64,000 nucleotides of DNA from Pseudomonadota bacterium. GTDB lineage: Bacteria > Pseudomonadota > Alphaproteobacteria > Rhizobiales > Xanthobacteraceae. Location of the stretch: assembly GCA_023422775.1 (NCBI GenBank), contig JAFAGM010000091.1:121269-185268 (forward strand), written 5' to 3'. Each line of letters begins with the position of its first letter. Within the stretch, counting starts at the first letter, position 1. Positions 1 through 6,548 of the stretch are shown here, in pieces. The position numbers and the translations under genes are program-made. The notes under the pieces are model-generated. The model had not been told where the DNA came from and ran no database searches. It worked only from the letters and a program-made list of their open reading frames with translations.

Positions 1-451
1 CCAGCAGGAAGCCGCCGATCATGGCAAAGGTATCCGAGATCGAATTGACGATGGTATCGCCGAAATAATCCAGCGAGATCGTGCCGGCACGGTAGCGGTC
101 GATGATGAAGTTTGAATTCTCGACCAGTTCCCAGCCGCCTTCGACCAGCATGGCGAGGATCAGGCGACCCTGCCAGGCGAGGCGAGGGAACGCGAGAAAT
201 GCGGCGCCGTAGAACAGGAAGCCGTGCAGGATGTGCGACAGCGTGTACCAGTCGGCGATGTGCTGCGAGTTCTCCGAGCTGAGAACTGTGCCGTGCCACA
301 GTTTCACATAACCGCAGGCGCAGATCGGCAGGCGGCCCATGGCGTACAGGATCGCAGCCTGGAGCATCAGGATGCCGGCCCCGATCAGCATCCAGTGCAA
401 GTTTGTGACACCGGCGGTCGGGGATTTGCCGGCGACGTCTTCGGCAGTCAT
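1..451 (-). CDS. DUF2585 (UPF0314) membrane protein, 3' end outside window
   Basis: Reading the minus strand from an ATG at 451-449 gives an open frame that runs off the window edge (150 codons seen). The start overlaps the TGA of the upstream GNAT gene as ATGA, which suggests translational coupling. The protein begins MTAEDVAGKS, has a hydrophobic segment around residues 18-38 and conserved stretches such as CGYVKLWHG, SSENSQH, WELVENS and DYFGD, which I recognise as the UPF0314/DUF2585 family of rhizobial inner-membrane proteins. No biochemical role is known to me. It sits in the hslV-GNAT group; in related genomes hslU lies close by, so hslU may follow beyond the edge (inference). Confidence 0.82.
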   Translation of the reverse strand, partial: MTAEDVAGKSPTAGVTNLHWMLIGAGILMLQAAILYAMGRLPICACGYVKLWHGTVLSSENSQHIADWYTLSHILHGFLFYGAAFLAFPRLAWQGRLILAMLVEGGWELVENSNFIIDRYRAGTISLDYFGDTIVNSISDTFAMIGGFLL

Positions 452-933
452 GCGTTGCGCACCATCAACAAGGCGGGACCGTCTGGTGTGTCGACCATAC
501 CAGCTTTTTCAAATCCCGCCTTTTCATAGGCGCGAACGGCCCGGCCGTTCGCCGGATCGGGATCGGTGACGATGCGCGGCGCGCCGTTCCTCAACCGCTC
601 GTCGACGAAGGCGCGAATGAAAGCCGATCCATGTCCGCGCTCGATCATGCCGGGTTCGCCGATGAAGAGGTCGATGCCGCTTGTGCCGCGCGGATGTTCG
701 CCAAACCCGGAATTCCATGCGGTCAAGTCGTAGCACTGCAGATAGGCGAAATCGCCGCCCGCCGCGGAGACGATGAACTGCTCCATCGCCGGCTCGTCGA
801 GATCGCCGCTGACCAGATCGTACTGCTCGGACGGATCGCCCCACCATTCCCGGACATGCGGCTGCACCAGCCACTGCCGGATCACCGGCAGATCATCTGA
901 CGTCATCGGGCGGAAGGCATAGTCCGGCGCCAT
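448..933 (-). CDS. GNAT family N-acetyltransferase (AAC(6')-like)
   Basis: 161 residues, a complete single GNAT domain. The N-terminal block (FRPMTSDDLPVIRQWL, then VREWWG) and the C-terminal block (DPDPANGRAVRAYEKAGF) match the subgroup that includes aminoglycoside 6'-N-acetyltransferases and siderophore-type acyltransferases. GNATs move the acetyl group of acetyl-CoA to an amine, but the substrate here cannot be read from sequence and a resistance role should not be assumed. It lies 14 bp downstream of hslV on the same strand and overlaps the DUF2585 gene by ATGA, so the three are probably one transcript. An acetyltransferase beside hslV is common in Bradyrhizobium relatives. Confidence 0.85.
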   Translation of the reverse strand: MAPDYAFRPMTSDDLPVIRQWLVQPHVREWWGDPSEQYDLVSGDLDEPAMEQFIVSAAGGDFAYLQCYDLTAWNSGFGEHPRGTSGIDLFIGEPGMIERGHGSAFIRAFVDERLRNGAPRIVTDPDPANGRAVRAYEKAGFEKAGMVDTPDGPALLMVRNA

Positions 934-947
934 GATCGGCGGATTCC

Positions 948-1499
948 TCAGAGCGACTCAATCGTGACGTTGCGGTTGGTGTAGACGCAGATATCGGCGG
1001 CGATATCGAGCGCACGGCGCACGATTGTCTCGGCATCCTTGTCGGTGTCGACAAGCGCGCGGGCGGCGGCCAGCGCATAATTGCCGCCGGAGCCGATCGC
1101 CATCACGCCCGCCTCCGGCTCCAGCACGTCGCCGGTTCCGGTCAGGACCAGCGACACGTCCTTGTCGGCGACGATCATCATCGCCTCCAGCCGGCGCAAA
1201 TAGCGGTCGGTCCGCCAGTCCTTGGCAAGTTCGACGGCCGCCCGGGTCAATTGTCCCGGATACTGCTCGAGCTTGCTTTCCAGCCGCTCGAACAGGGTGA
1301 AGGCGTCGGCGGTGGCCCCGGCGAAGCCCCCGATGACGTCGCCCTTGCCGATTTTGCGGACCTTTTTGGCGTTGGCCTTGATGACGGTCTGGCCGATGGA
1401 GACCTGGCCGTCGCCGCCGATGACCACCTTGCCGCCCTTGCGGACCGTCAAAATCGTGGTGCCGTGCCAGATCGGCAGATTGTTCTCGGATGCTTGCAT
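948..1499 (-). CDS. hslV: HslV (ClpQ) proteasome-like peptidase subunit
   Basis: 183 residues. HslV forms a dodecameric threonine peptidase in the cytoplasm that works with the HslU ATPase to degrade misfolded and regulatory proteins. The catalytic N-terminal threonine of the mature enzyme is expected at Thr14 (GTTILTV), so the first 13 residues form a short propeptide, as in other alphaproteobacteria. VVIGGDGQVSIG, FAGATADAFTLFERLE, AVELAKDWRTDR, AIGSGGNYALAAARAL and DICVYTN are family landmarks. The ATG at 1499-1497 gives full length. hslU is not in the window. The gene is divergent from hisB across about 194 bp. Confidence 0.96.
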   Translation of the reverse strand: MQASENNLPIWHGTTILTVRKGGKVVIGGDGQVSIGQTVIKANAKKVRKIGKGDVIGGFAGATADAFTLFERLESKLEQYPGQLTRAAVELAKDWRTDRYLRRLEAMMIVADKDVSLVLTGTGDVLEPEAGVMAIGSGGNYALAAARALVDTDKDAETIVRRALDIAADICVYTNRNVTIESL

Positions 1500-1693
1500 G
1501 GATTGTCCTCGTTCCCGTCAGATTTAGGGACTGGCGGGGAGGGTTACAATCGCGGCGTTCCAGCCGGAATTTCGGTCACCATAGGCCGAAGTTCAGCCTC
1601 CAAAAGCGTCATCCCGCAGTAGCGAAGGCGACATCGGCCTGTTACAAGGGCCGCGTTTTCGGCCCCCCAGATGGCCAAAGGGAAGCAGTTTTC

Positions 1694-2287
1694 ATGCGCA
1701 CGGCATCCATCAAGCGCAAGACCAAGGAAACCGACATCGAGGTCGCGGTGAACCTCGACGGTACCGGCGTGTCCAAAGTTTCGACCGGCATCGGCTTTTT
1801 CGACCACATGCTCGACCTCTTGGCCCGGCATTCCCGCATCGACATCACAGTGAAGGCGGATGGCGATCTGCACGTCGACCACCACCACACCACCGAGGAC
1901 GTCGGCATTGCGCTCGGGCAGGCCGTGAAACAGGCGCTCGGCACCATGGCCGGCATCACCCGCTATGCCTCGATCCACATGCCGATGGACGAGACGCTGT
2001 CGCGCGTCGTGATCGACATTTCGGGCCGGCCGGTTCTGGTGTTCAAGGTCGATTTCCCGCGCGACAAGGTGGGTCAGTTCGACACCGAACTGGTGCGCGA
2101 ATGGTTCAACGCCTTCACCATCAACGCCGGCGTGACTTTGCACGTCGAGACCCTATATGGCGAAAACAGCCATCACATCGCCGAGTCCTGCTTCAAGGGC
2201 TTGGCAAGGGCGCTCCGTGCCGCGGTTGCGATCGATCCGCGCGCGGCCGGCGAGGTGCCTTCCACCAAGGGTCAGCTCGGCGGCTGA
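1694..2287 (+). CDS. hisB: Imidazoleglycerol-phosphate dehydratase HisB
   Basis: 197 residues from the ATG at 1694; the open frame extends further upstream, but that part is the hslV-hisB intergenic region. The enzyme dehydrates imidazole glycerol phosphate to imidazole acetol phosphate, the sixth step of histidine synthesis. The two Mn-binding halves are visible: FFDHMLDLLARHS, VDHHHTTEDVGIALG, then the second half with ENSHHIAESCFKGLARALR. It is the monofunctional type without the phosphatase domain found fused in enterobacteria. It is first in the run hisB, DUF2628, hisH, hisA, hisF, hisE, coaA. Confidence 0.96.
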   Translation: MRTASIKRKTKETDIEVAVNLDGTGVSKVSTGIGFFDHMLDLLARHSRIDITVKADGDLHVDHHHTTEDVGIALGQAVKQALGTMAGITRYASIHMPMDETLSRVVIDISGRPVLVFKVDFPRDKVGQFDTELVREWFNAFTINAGVTLHVETLYGENSHHIAESCFKGLARALRAAVAIDPRAAGEVPSTKGQLGG

Positions 2288-2325
2288 TATCCTGTTCGCG
2301 TTCTCGTCCGCGGCGGAGAGTTACG

Positions 2326-2853
2326 ATGCGGGTCTACACAGTGCATGCTCCCGTGGCCAGCGGCGCCGATCTCGCGGCGGCCGACAAGTTCGTCTTCGTC
2401 CGTGACGGCTTCCATTTCTGGGCCGCTGCGGCGACCGTGATCTGGCTGCTCTGGCACCGGCTGTGGCTGGTGCTGCTTGGCTGGATCGCCCTGACGCTTG
2501 CGACCAATTTCGGCCTGGGCGCGCTCGGCGCCAGCCGCGGCACCATCCTGACCGTCGACATTCTCGTCGCCATCCTGATGGGCTTCGAAGCCGCCAGCCT
2601 GCGGCGCTGGACGCTGTCGCGCCGCAAATGGCGACAGGTCGATGTCGTGGTCGCCGACGACATCGAAGCCGCCGAGCGCCGCTTCTTCGATCGCTGGACT
2701 GCCCGGCAGCCCGGTTCCAGCGACCAATGGTCGGTCGATCGCGGCGGCCCGCCGCCGACCCGCAGTGTGCCGGGCCAGCCGTTCTCGAAGGCGCCGCCGC
2801 TGCCGCAGGGCGGCATCATCGGCCTGTTTCCGGAAGCGGGAGCGCCGCGATGA
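2326..2853 (+). CDS. DUF2628 membrane protein inside the his operon
   Basis: 175 residues from ATG 2326, 38 bp after hisB and overlapping hisH by ATGA. It begins MRVYTVHAP and has two to three hydrophobic stretches (about residues 28-40, 44-60 and 75-92), then a soluble, arginine-rich region and a proline/glycine-rich tail. The layout fits the DUF2628 family of small inner-membrane proteins. Function is unknown; an enzymatic role in histidine synthesis is unlikely because all expected steps are covered elsewhere. Conserved placement between hisB and hisH in Bradyrhizobium relatives is my recollection, not something shown here. Confidence 0.8.
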   Translation: MRVYTVHAPVASGADLAAADKFVFVRDGFHFWAAAATVIWLLWHRLWLVLLGWIALTLATNFGLGALGASRGTILTVDILVAILMGFEAASLRRWTLSRRKWRQVDVVVADDIEAAERRFFDRWTARQPGSSDQWSVDRGGPPPTRSVPGQPFSKAPPLPQGGIIGLFPEAGAPR

Positions 2854-3500
2854 GCGTTGCGATCGTCGATTACGGCTCCGGCAACCTGCACTCGGCAGCG
2901 AAGGCGTTCGAGCGCGCCTCGCGGAGCCTGGAAGATCCGCAGAAGATCATGGTGACGCGCGATCCGGAAGCCGTGTACCGCGCCGATCGCATCGTGCTCC
3001 CGGGCGTCGGCGCCTTTGCCGACTGCCGGCGGGGCCTCGATGCCGTCGACGGCATGCTGGAGGCGATGACGGAAGCGGTGCGCGTCAAGGCGCGGCCGTT
3101 CTTCGGCATCTGCGTCGGCATGCAGTTGATGGCGACGCGCGGCAAGGAGCACGTCACGACCGACGGCTTCGACTGGATCGCGGGCGACGTCGAAAAAATC
3201 TCGCCGCGCGAGGAGAATCTGAAGATCCCGCACATGGGCTGGAACACGCTCGATCTCGTGCGCGAGCACGAGGTGCTGGAGCGGCTGCCGCTCGGGCCGA
3301 AGGGCCGCCACGCCTATTTCGTGCATTCCTATCACCTCAACGCCACCAACGAGGCCGATGTGCTGGCGCGCGCCGACTACGGCGGTCCGGTGACCGCGAT
3401 CGTGGGCAAGGACACCGCGATCGGCACACAATTTCACCCCGAGAAAAGCCAACGCTTCGGCCTGGCTTTGATCTCGAATTTCCTGAAGTGGAAGCCGTGA
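2850..3500 (+). CDS. hisH: Imidazole glycerol phosphate synthase glutaminase subunit HisH
   Basis: 216 residues from ATG 2850, which overlaps the stop of the DUF2628 gene as ATGA. Class I glutamine amidotransferase that supplies ammonia to HisF. The nucleophile cysteine lies in FFGICVGMQ, and the His-Glu of the triad in QFHPEKSQ near the C-terminus. VDYGSGNLHS at the N-terminus and LPGVGAF are family landmarks. Its TGA overlaps the GTG start of hisA, so translation of the pair is probably coupled. Nothing is unusual about the length. Confidence 0.96.
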   Translation: MSVAIVDYGSGNLHSAAKAFERASRSLEDPQKIMVTRDPEAVYRADRIVLPGVGAFADCRRGLDAVDGMLEAMTEAVRVKARPFFGICVGMQLMATRGKEHVTTDGFDWIAGDVEKISPREENLKIPHMGWNTLDLVREHEVLERLPLGPKGRHAYFVHSYHLNATNEADVLARADYGGPVTAIVGKDTAIGTQFHPEKSQRFGLALISNFLKWKP

Positions 3501-4225
3501 TTCTCTTTCCCGCCGTCGACCTGAAGAACGGCCAGTGCGTGCGCCTCGAACAGGGCGACATGGCCCGCGCGACCGTGTTCAACCTCGATCCTGCGGCGCA
3601 GGCGCGCGCCTTCGCCGAGCAGGGCTTCGAATACCTGCACGTCGTCGATCTCGACGGCGCCTTCGCCGGCAAGCCGATGAACGCGCACGCGGTCGAGGCG
3701 ATGCTCAAGGCCGTCACCATGCCGGTGCAGCTCGGCGGCGGTATCCGCGACCTTGCGACCGTCGAGGCCTGGCTCGACAAGGGCATTGCGCGCGTGATCA
3801 TCGGCACGGCGGCGGTGCGCGATCCGGAACTGGTGAAGGGCGCGGCGAAAAAATTCCCCGGCCGCGTCGCCGTCGGGCTCGACGCCCGCGACGGCAAAGT
3901 TGCCGTCGAAGGATGGGCTGAGACTTCGCAGGTCACCGCGCTCGAAATCGCGCAACGCTTCGAGGATGCCGGCGTCGCCGCGATCATCTTCACCGACATC
4001 GCCCGCGACGGCCTGCTGAAGGGCCTCAACCTCGATGCGACGATCGCGCTGGCCGAGCGTATTTCCATTCCCGTGATCGCCTCCGGCGGCTTCGCTTCGA
4101 TCGACGACGTCAAGGCGCTGCTGCAGCCGCGCGCCAAAAAGCTCGCCGGCGCCATCGTCGGCCGCGCGCTGTATGACGGCCGGCTCGATCCCGCAGCGGC
4201 GCTCAAGCTGATGCGCGCCGCGTAG
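3497..4225 (+). CDS. hisA: ProFAR isomerase HisA
   Basis: 242 residues. The start is taken as GTG 3497, which overlaps the hisH TGA (GTGA) and gives the usual N-terminus ILFPAVDLKNGQCVRLEQG. A GTG nine bases earlier is a less likely alternative. (beta-alpha)8-barrel isomerase of the fourth histidine step. The catalytic aspartates are in FPAVDLKNG and IFTDIARDG; phosphate-binding loops are LGGGIRD and ASGGFAS. It is followed by hisF after 12 bp. HisA and HisF are homologous barrels and sit in tandem here, as in most bacteria. Confidence 0.95.
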   Translation: MILFPAVDLKNGQCVRLEQGDMARATVFNLDPAAQARAFAEQGFEYLHVVDLDGAFAGKPMNAHAVEAMLKAVTMPVQLGGGIRDLATVEAWLDKGIARVIIGTAAVRDPELVKGAAKKFPGRVAVGLDARDGKVAVEGWAETSQVTALEIAQRFEDAGVAAIIFTDIARDGLLKGLNLDATIALAERISIPVIASGGFASIDDVKALLQPRAKKLAGAIVGRALYDGRLDPAAALKLMRAA

Positions 4226-4237
4226 GAGACGACGACG

Positions 4238-5014
4238 ATGTTCAAGGTTCGCGTGATCCCGTGTCTCGACGTCAAGGATGGGCGGGTCGTCAAGGGCGTC
4301 AATTTCGTCGACCTGCGCGACGCCGGCGACCCTGTCGAAGCGGCGATCGCGTATGATGCCGCCGGCGCCGACGAATTGTGCTTCCTCGACATCACCGCCA
4401 CCCACGAGAACCGCGGCACCATGCTGGACGTCGTGCGGCGCACCGCCGAGGCCTGCTTCATGCCGCTGACGGTCGGCGGCGGGGTCCGCACCATCGACGA
4501 CATCAAGACGCTGCTGCGCTCCGGCGCCGACAAGGTCTCGATCAATTCGGCGGCCGTCTCCAACCGCGAATTCGTCAAGCAGGCGGCCGAGAAGTTCGGC
4601 GAGCAGTGCATCGTGGTCGCGATCGACGCCAAGCGGGTCAAGCGCGCTGGCGGTTCGGACCGCTGGGAGATCTTCACCCATGGCGGCCGCAAGCCCACCG
4701 GGATCGACGCCATCGAATATGCCCGGGAGGTTGTCTCGCTCGGCGCCGGCGAAATCCTGCTGACCTCGATGGACCGGGACGGCACGCGGCAGGGGTTCGA
4801 CCTGCCGCTGACCCAGGCGATCGCCGACAGTGTTCCCGTACCGGTCATCGCCTCCGGCGGCGTCGGCAATCTCGACCACCTCGTTGACGGTATCCGGCAA
4901 GGCCACGCCACCGCGGTGCTGGCGGCCTCGATATTCCATTTCGGCGAATTTACCATACGGCAAGCCAAGGAGCACATGGTGCGCGCCGGCCTGCCGATGC
5001 GGCTCGATCCCTGA
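4238..5014 (+). CDS. hisF: Imidazole glycerol phosphate synthase cyclase subunit HisF
   Basis: 258 residues, full length. HisF takes ammonia from HisH and converts PRFAR to imidazole glycerol phosphate and AICAR. The first catalytic aspartate is in IPCLDVKDGRVVKG and the second in SMDRDGTRQGFD. VGGGVRTIDD and ASGGVGNLDH are the phosphate-binding loops. ATG 4238 is preceded by a purine-rich stretch, GGAGACG. An 82-bp gap with a GC-rich inverted repeat separates it from hisE. Confidence 0.96.
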   Translation: MFKVRVIPCLDVKDGRVVKGVNFVDLRDAGDPVEAAIAYDAAGADELCFLDITATHENRGTMLDVVRRTAEACFMPLTVGGGVRTIDDIKTLLRSGADKVSINSAAVSNREFVKQAAEKFGEQCIVVAIDAKRVKRAGGSDRWEIFTHGGRKPTGIDAIEYAREVVSLGAGEILLTSMDRDGTRQGFDLPLTQAIADSVPVPVIASGGVGNLDHLVDGIRQGHATAVLAASIFHFGEFTIRQAKEHMVRAGLPMRLDP

Positions 5015-5096
5015 CGACTCGTTGTCACAAAAGTGCTAAGTCCCTGATTGGATGGCGCAGCGGCCCTCGGCCGGGCGCCAGTGTTGAGTTCAGTTG

Positions 5097-5420
5097 ATGC
5101 CGCGTTTCACGATCCACGACCTGGCTGCCACCATCGATGCAAGGGCCGCATCGGGAGGGGAGGCGTCCTACACCCGCAAATTGCTCGACAGGGGTGCAGA
5201 GCACTGCGCGAAAAAACTCGGCGAGGAAGCGGTCGAGACCGTGATCGCCGCCGTCGAGGACGATCGCGATCACCTGATCGCCGAAAGCGCCGACCTGCTG
5301 TTTCACCTGCTGGTGCTTCTGAAGTCGCGTGGCGTCAAGCTCGAAGAGGTCGAGGCCGCGCTGGCGCAGCGGACGTCGATGTCCGGGCTCGAGGAAAAGG
5401 CGTCGCGCAAGCGCGACTAG
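5097..5420 (+). CDS. hisE: Phosphoribosyl-ATP pyrophosphatase HisE
   Basis: 107 residues from ATG 5097; a TTG directly before it would add one residue. HisE hydrolyses phosphoribosyl-ATP to phosphoribosyl-AMP. The all-alpha MazG-like fold is recognised from SYTRKLLDRGAEHCAKKLGEEAVE and ESADLLFHLLVLL, which carry the metal-binding Glu and Asp residues. It is a stand-alone HisE, not the HisIE fusion; hisI must lie elsewhere. coaA begins 15 bp downstream, so pantothenate kinase is probably co-transcribed with the histidine genes. Confidence 0.94.
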   Translation: MPRFTIHDLAATIDARAASGGEASYTRKLLDRGAEHCAKKLGEEAVETVIAAVEDDRDHLIAESADLLFHLLVLLKSRGVKLEEVEAALAQRTSMSGLEEKASRKRD

Positions 5421-5435
5421 CCGGGAGGGCTGCTC

Positions 5436-6392
5436 ATGGATATCCGGGCCACCGATCAGCAATATAACCCCTACCGCATCTTTTCCCGCGAGCAGTGGGC
5501 CGGCCTGCGCGACGACACGCCGATGACGCTGGAGCCGGGCGAGTTCGAGCGGCTGCGCTCGATGCACGACCGCCTCGACATGCGCGAGGTCGAGGACATT
5601 TACCTGCCGCTGTCGCGGTTGCTGTCGATCTATGTCGATGCGACCGACCGGCTATTCCGGGCGCAGCGCCAGTTCCTCGGCATCCGCGACCGCAAGGTGC
5701 CCTACATCATCGGCATTGCAGGTTCGGTCGCCGGCGGCAAGTCGACCACGGCGCGCGTGCTGCAGGCGCTGCTGGCGCGCTGGTCGCCGCGGCCGAAGGT
5801 CGATCTGGTGACGACAGACGGCTTCCTGTTTCCCAACGCCGTGCTCGAGCGGCAGGGCCTGATGCAGAAGAAGGGCTTTCCCGAGAGCTACGACCTGCCG
5901 ATGCTGCTGTCGTTCCTTTCGGACATCAAGGCCGGCCGCCGCCCGGTGCGCGCGCCGGTCTATTCGCATCTGGTCTACGACATCGTGCCGAACCAGTGGA
6001 TCGAGGTCGACCGTCCCGACATCCTGATCGTCGAGGGCGTCAACGTATTGCAGACCGGCCGGCTGCCGCGCGACGGCAAGGCCATCCCCGTGGTGTCGGA
6101 CTTCTTCGACTTCTCGGTCTATATCGATGCGGACGAACCCGTGCTCCGCGAATGGTATGTGCGGCGCTTTCTCGCGCTCAGGGACACCGCGTTCCACGAT
6201 CCCAAATCCTACTTCCACCGCTACGCGCTGCTGTCGGACGCCGAGGCGACGGCGACGGCGATCGCGATCTGGGAACGCACCAACCTCGCCAATCTCGAGG
6301 ATAACATCCTGCCGACCCGGCCGCGTGCGACGCTGATCCTGAAAAAGCGTGCCGATCACCTGGTCGAGACCGTGGCGCTGCGGCGGCTGTAA
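5436..6392 (+). CDS. coaA: Type I pantothenate kinase CoaA
   Basis: 318 residues. It phosphorylates pantothenate, the first and usually rate-controlling step of CoA synthesis. The Walker A motif GSVAGGKST is near residue 97, in the usual type I position, followed by TTDGFLFPNAVLERQGLM and VDFFDFSVYIDAD. The ATG at 5436 has a strong GGGAGG ribosome-binding site. It closes the run that starts at hisB. Downstream there is a family B intergenic repeat and then the convergent histidine kinase. Confidence 0.96.
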   Translation: MDIRATDQQYNPYRIFSREQWAGLRDDTPMTLEPGEFERLRSMHDRLDMREVEDIYLPLSRLLSIYVDATDRLFRAQRQFLGIRDRKVPYIIGIAGSVAGGKSTTARVLQALLARWSPRPKVDLVTTDGFLFPNAVLERQGLMQKKGFPESYDLPMLLSFLSDIKAGRRPVRAPVYSHLVYDIVPNQWIEVDRPDILIVEGVNVLQTGRLPRDGKAIPVVSDFFDFSVYIDADEPVLREWYVRRFLALRDTAFHDPKSYFHRYALLSDAEATATAIAIWERTNLANLEDNILPTRPRATLILKKRADHLVETVALRRL

Positions 6393-6424
6393 CTTTCCGA
6401 CTTGCTCTGGTAACAACTATTGAA

Positions 6425-6524
6425 CCCTCATGGTGAGGAGGCGCGTAGCGCCGTCTCGAACCACGAGGCCCGGCTGGTGCCATTCATCCTTCGAGACGCC
6501 GCTGCGCGGCTCCTCAGGATGAGG
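6425..6524. repeat. Intergenic palindromic repeat, family B copy 1
   Basis: Imperfect palindrome between the convergent coaA and histidine kinase genes. The two outer arms read CCTCATGGTGAGGAGGCGCG and its approximate complement around 6500-6524, with a variable centre. A second copy lies at 24722-24822, also just after a gene end. This is a REP-like element typical of Bradyrhizobium intergenic DNA; it may act as a transcription stop or mRNA end stabiliser (inference). Confidence 0.75.
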
Positions 6525-6548
6525 TCCGACAGAGACGCCGAAGCTGCC

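Noticed and set aside
448..933. Aminoglycoside resistance gene
   Set aside because: The GNAT is related to AAC(6') only at superfamily level and lies in a conserved housekeeping context; no resistance island or integron signs.
1500..1693. Sigma-32 promoter for hslV
   Set aside because: The best match on the minus strand (CTTT-N17-CCTATGG) deviates at a key -35 position; not convincing.
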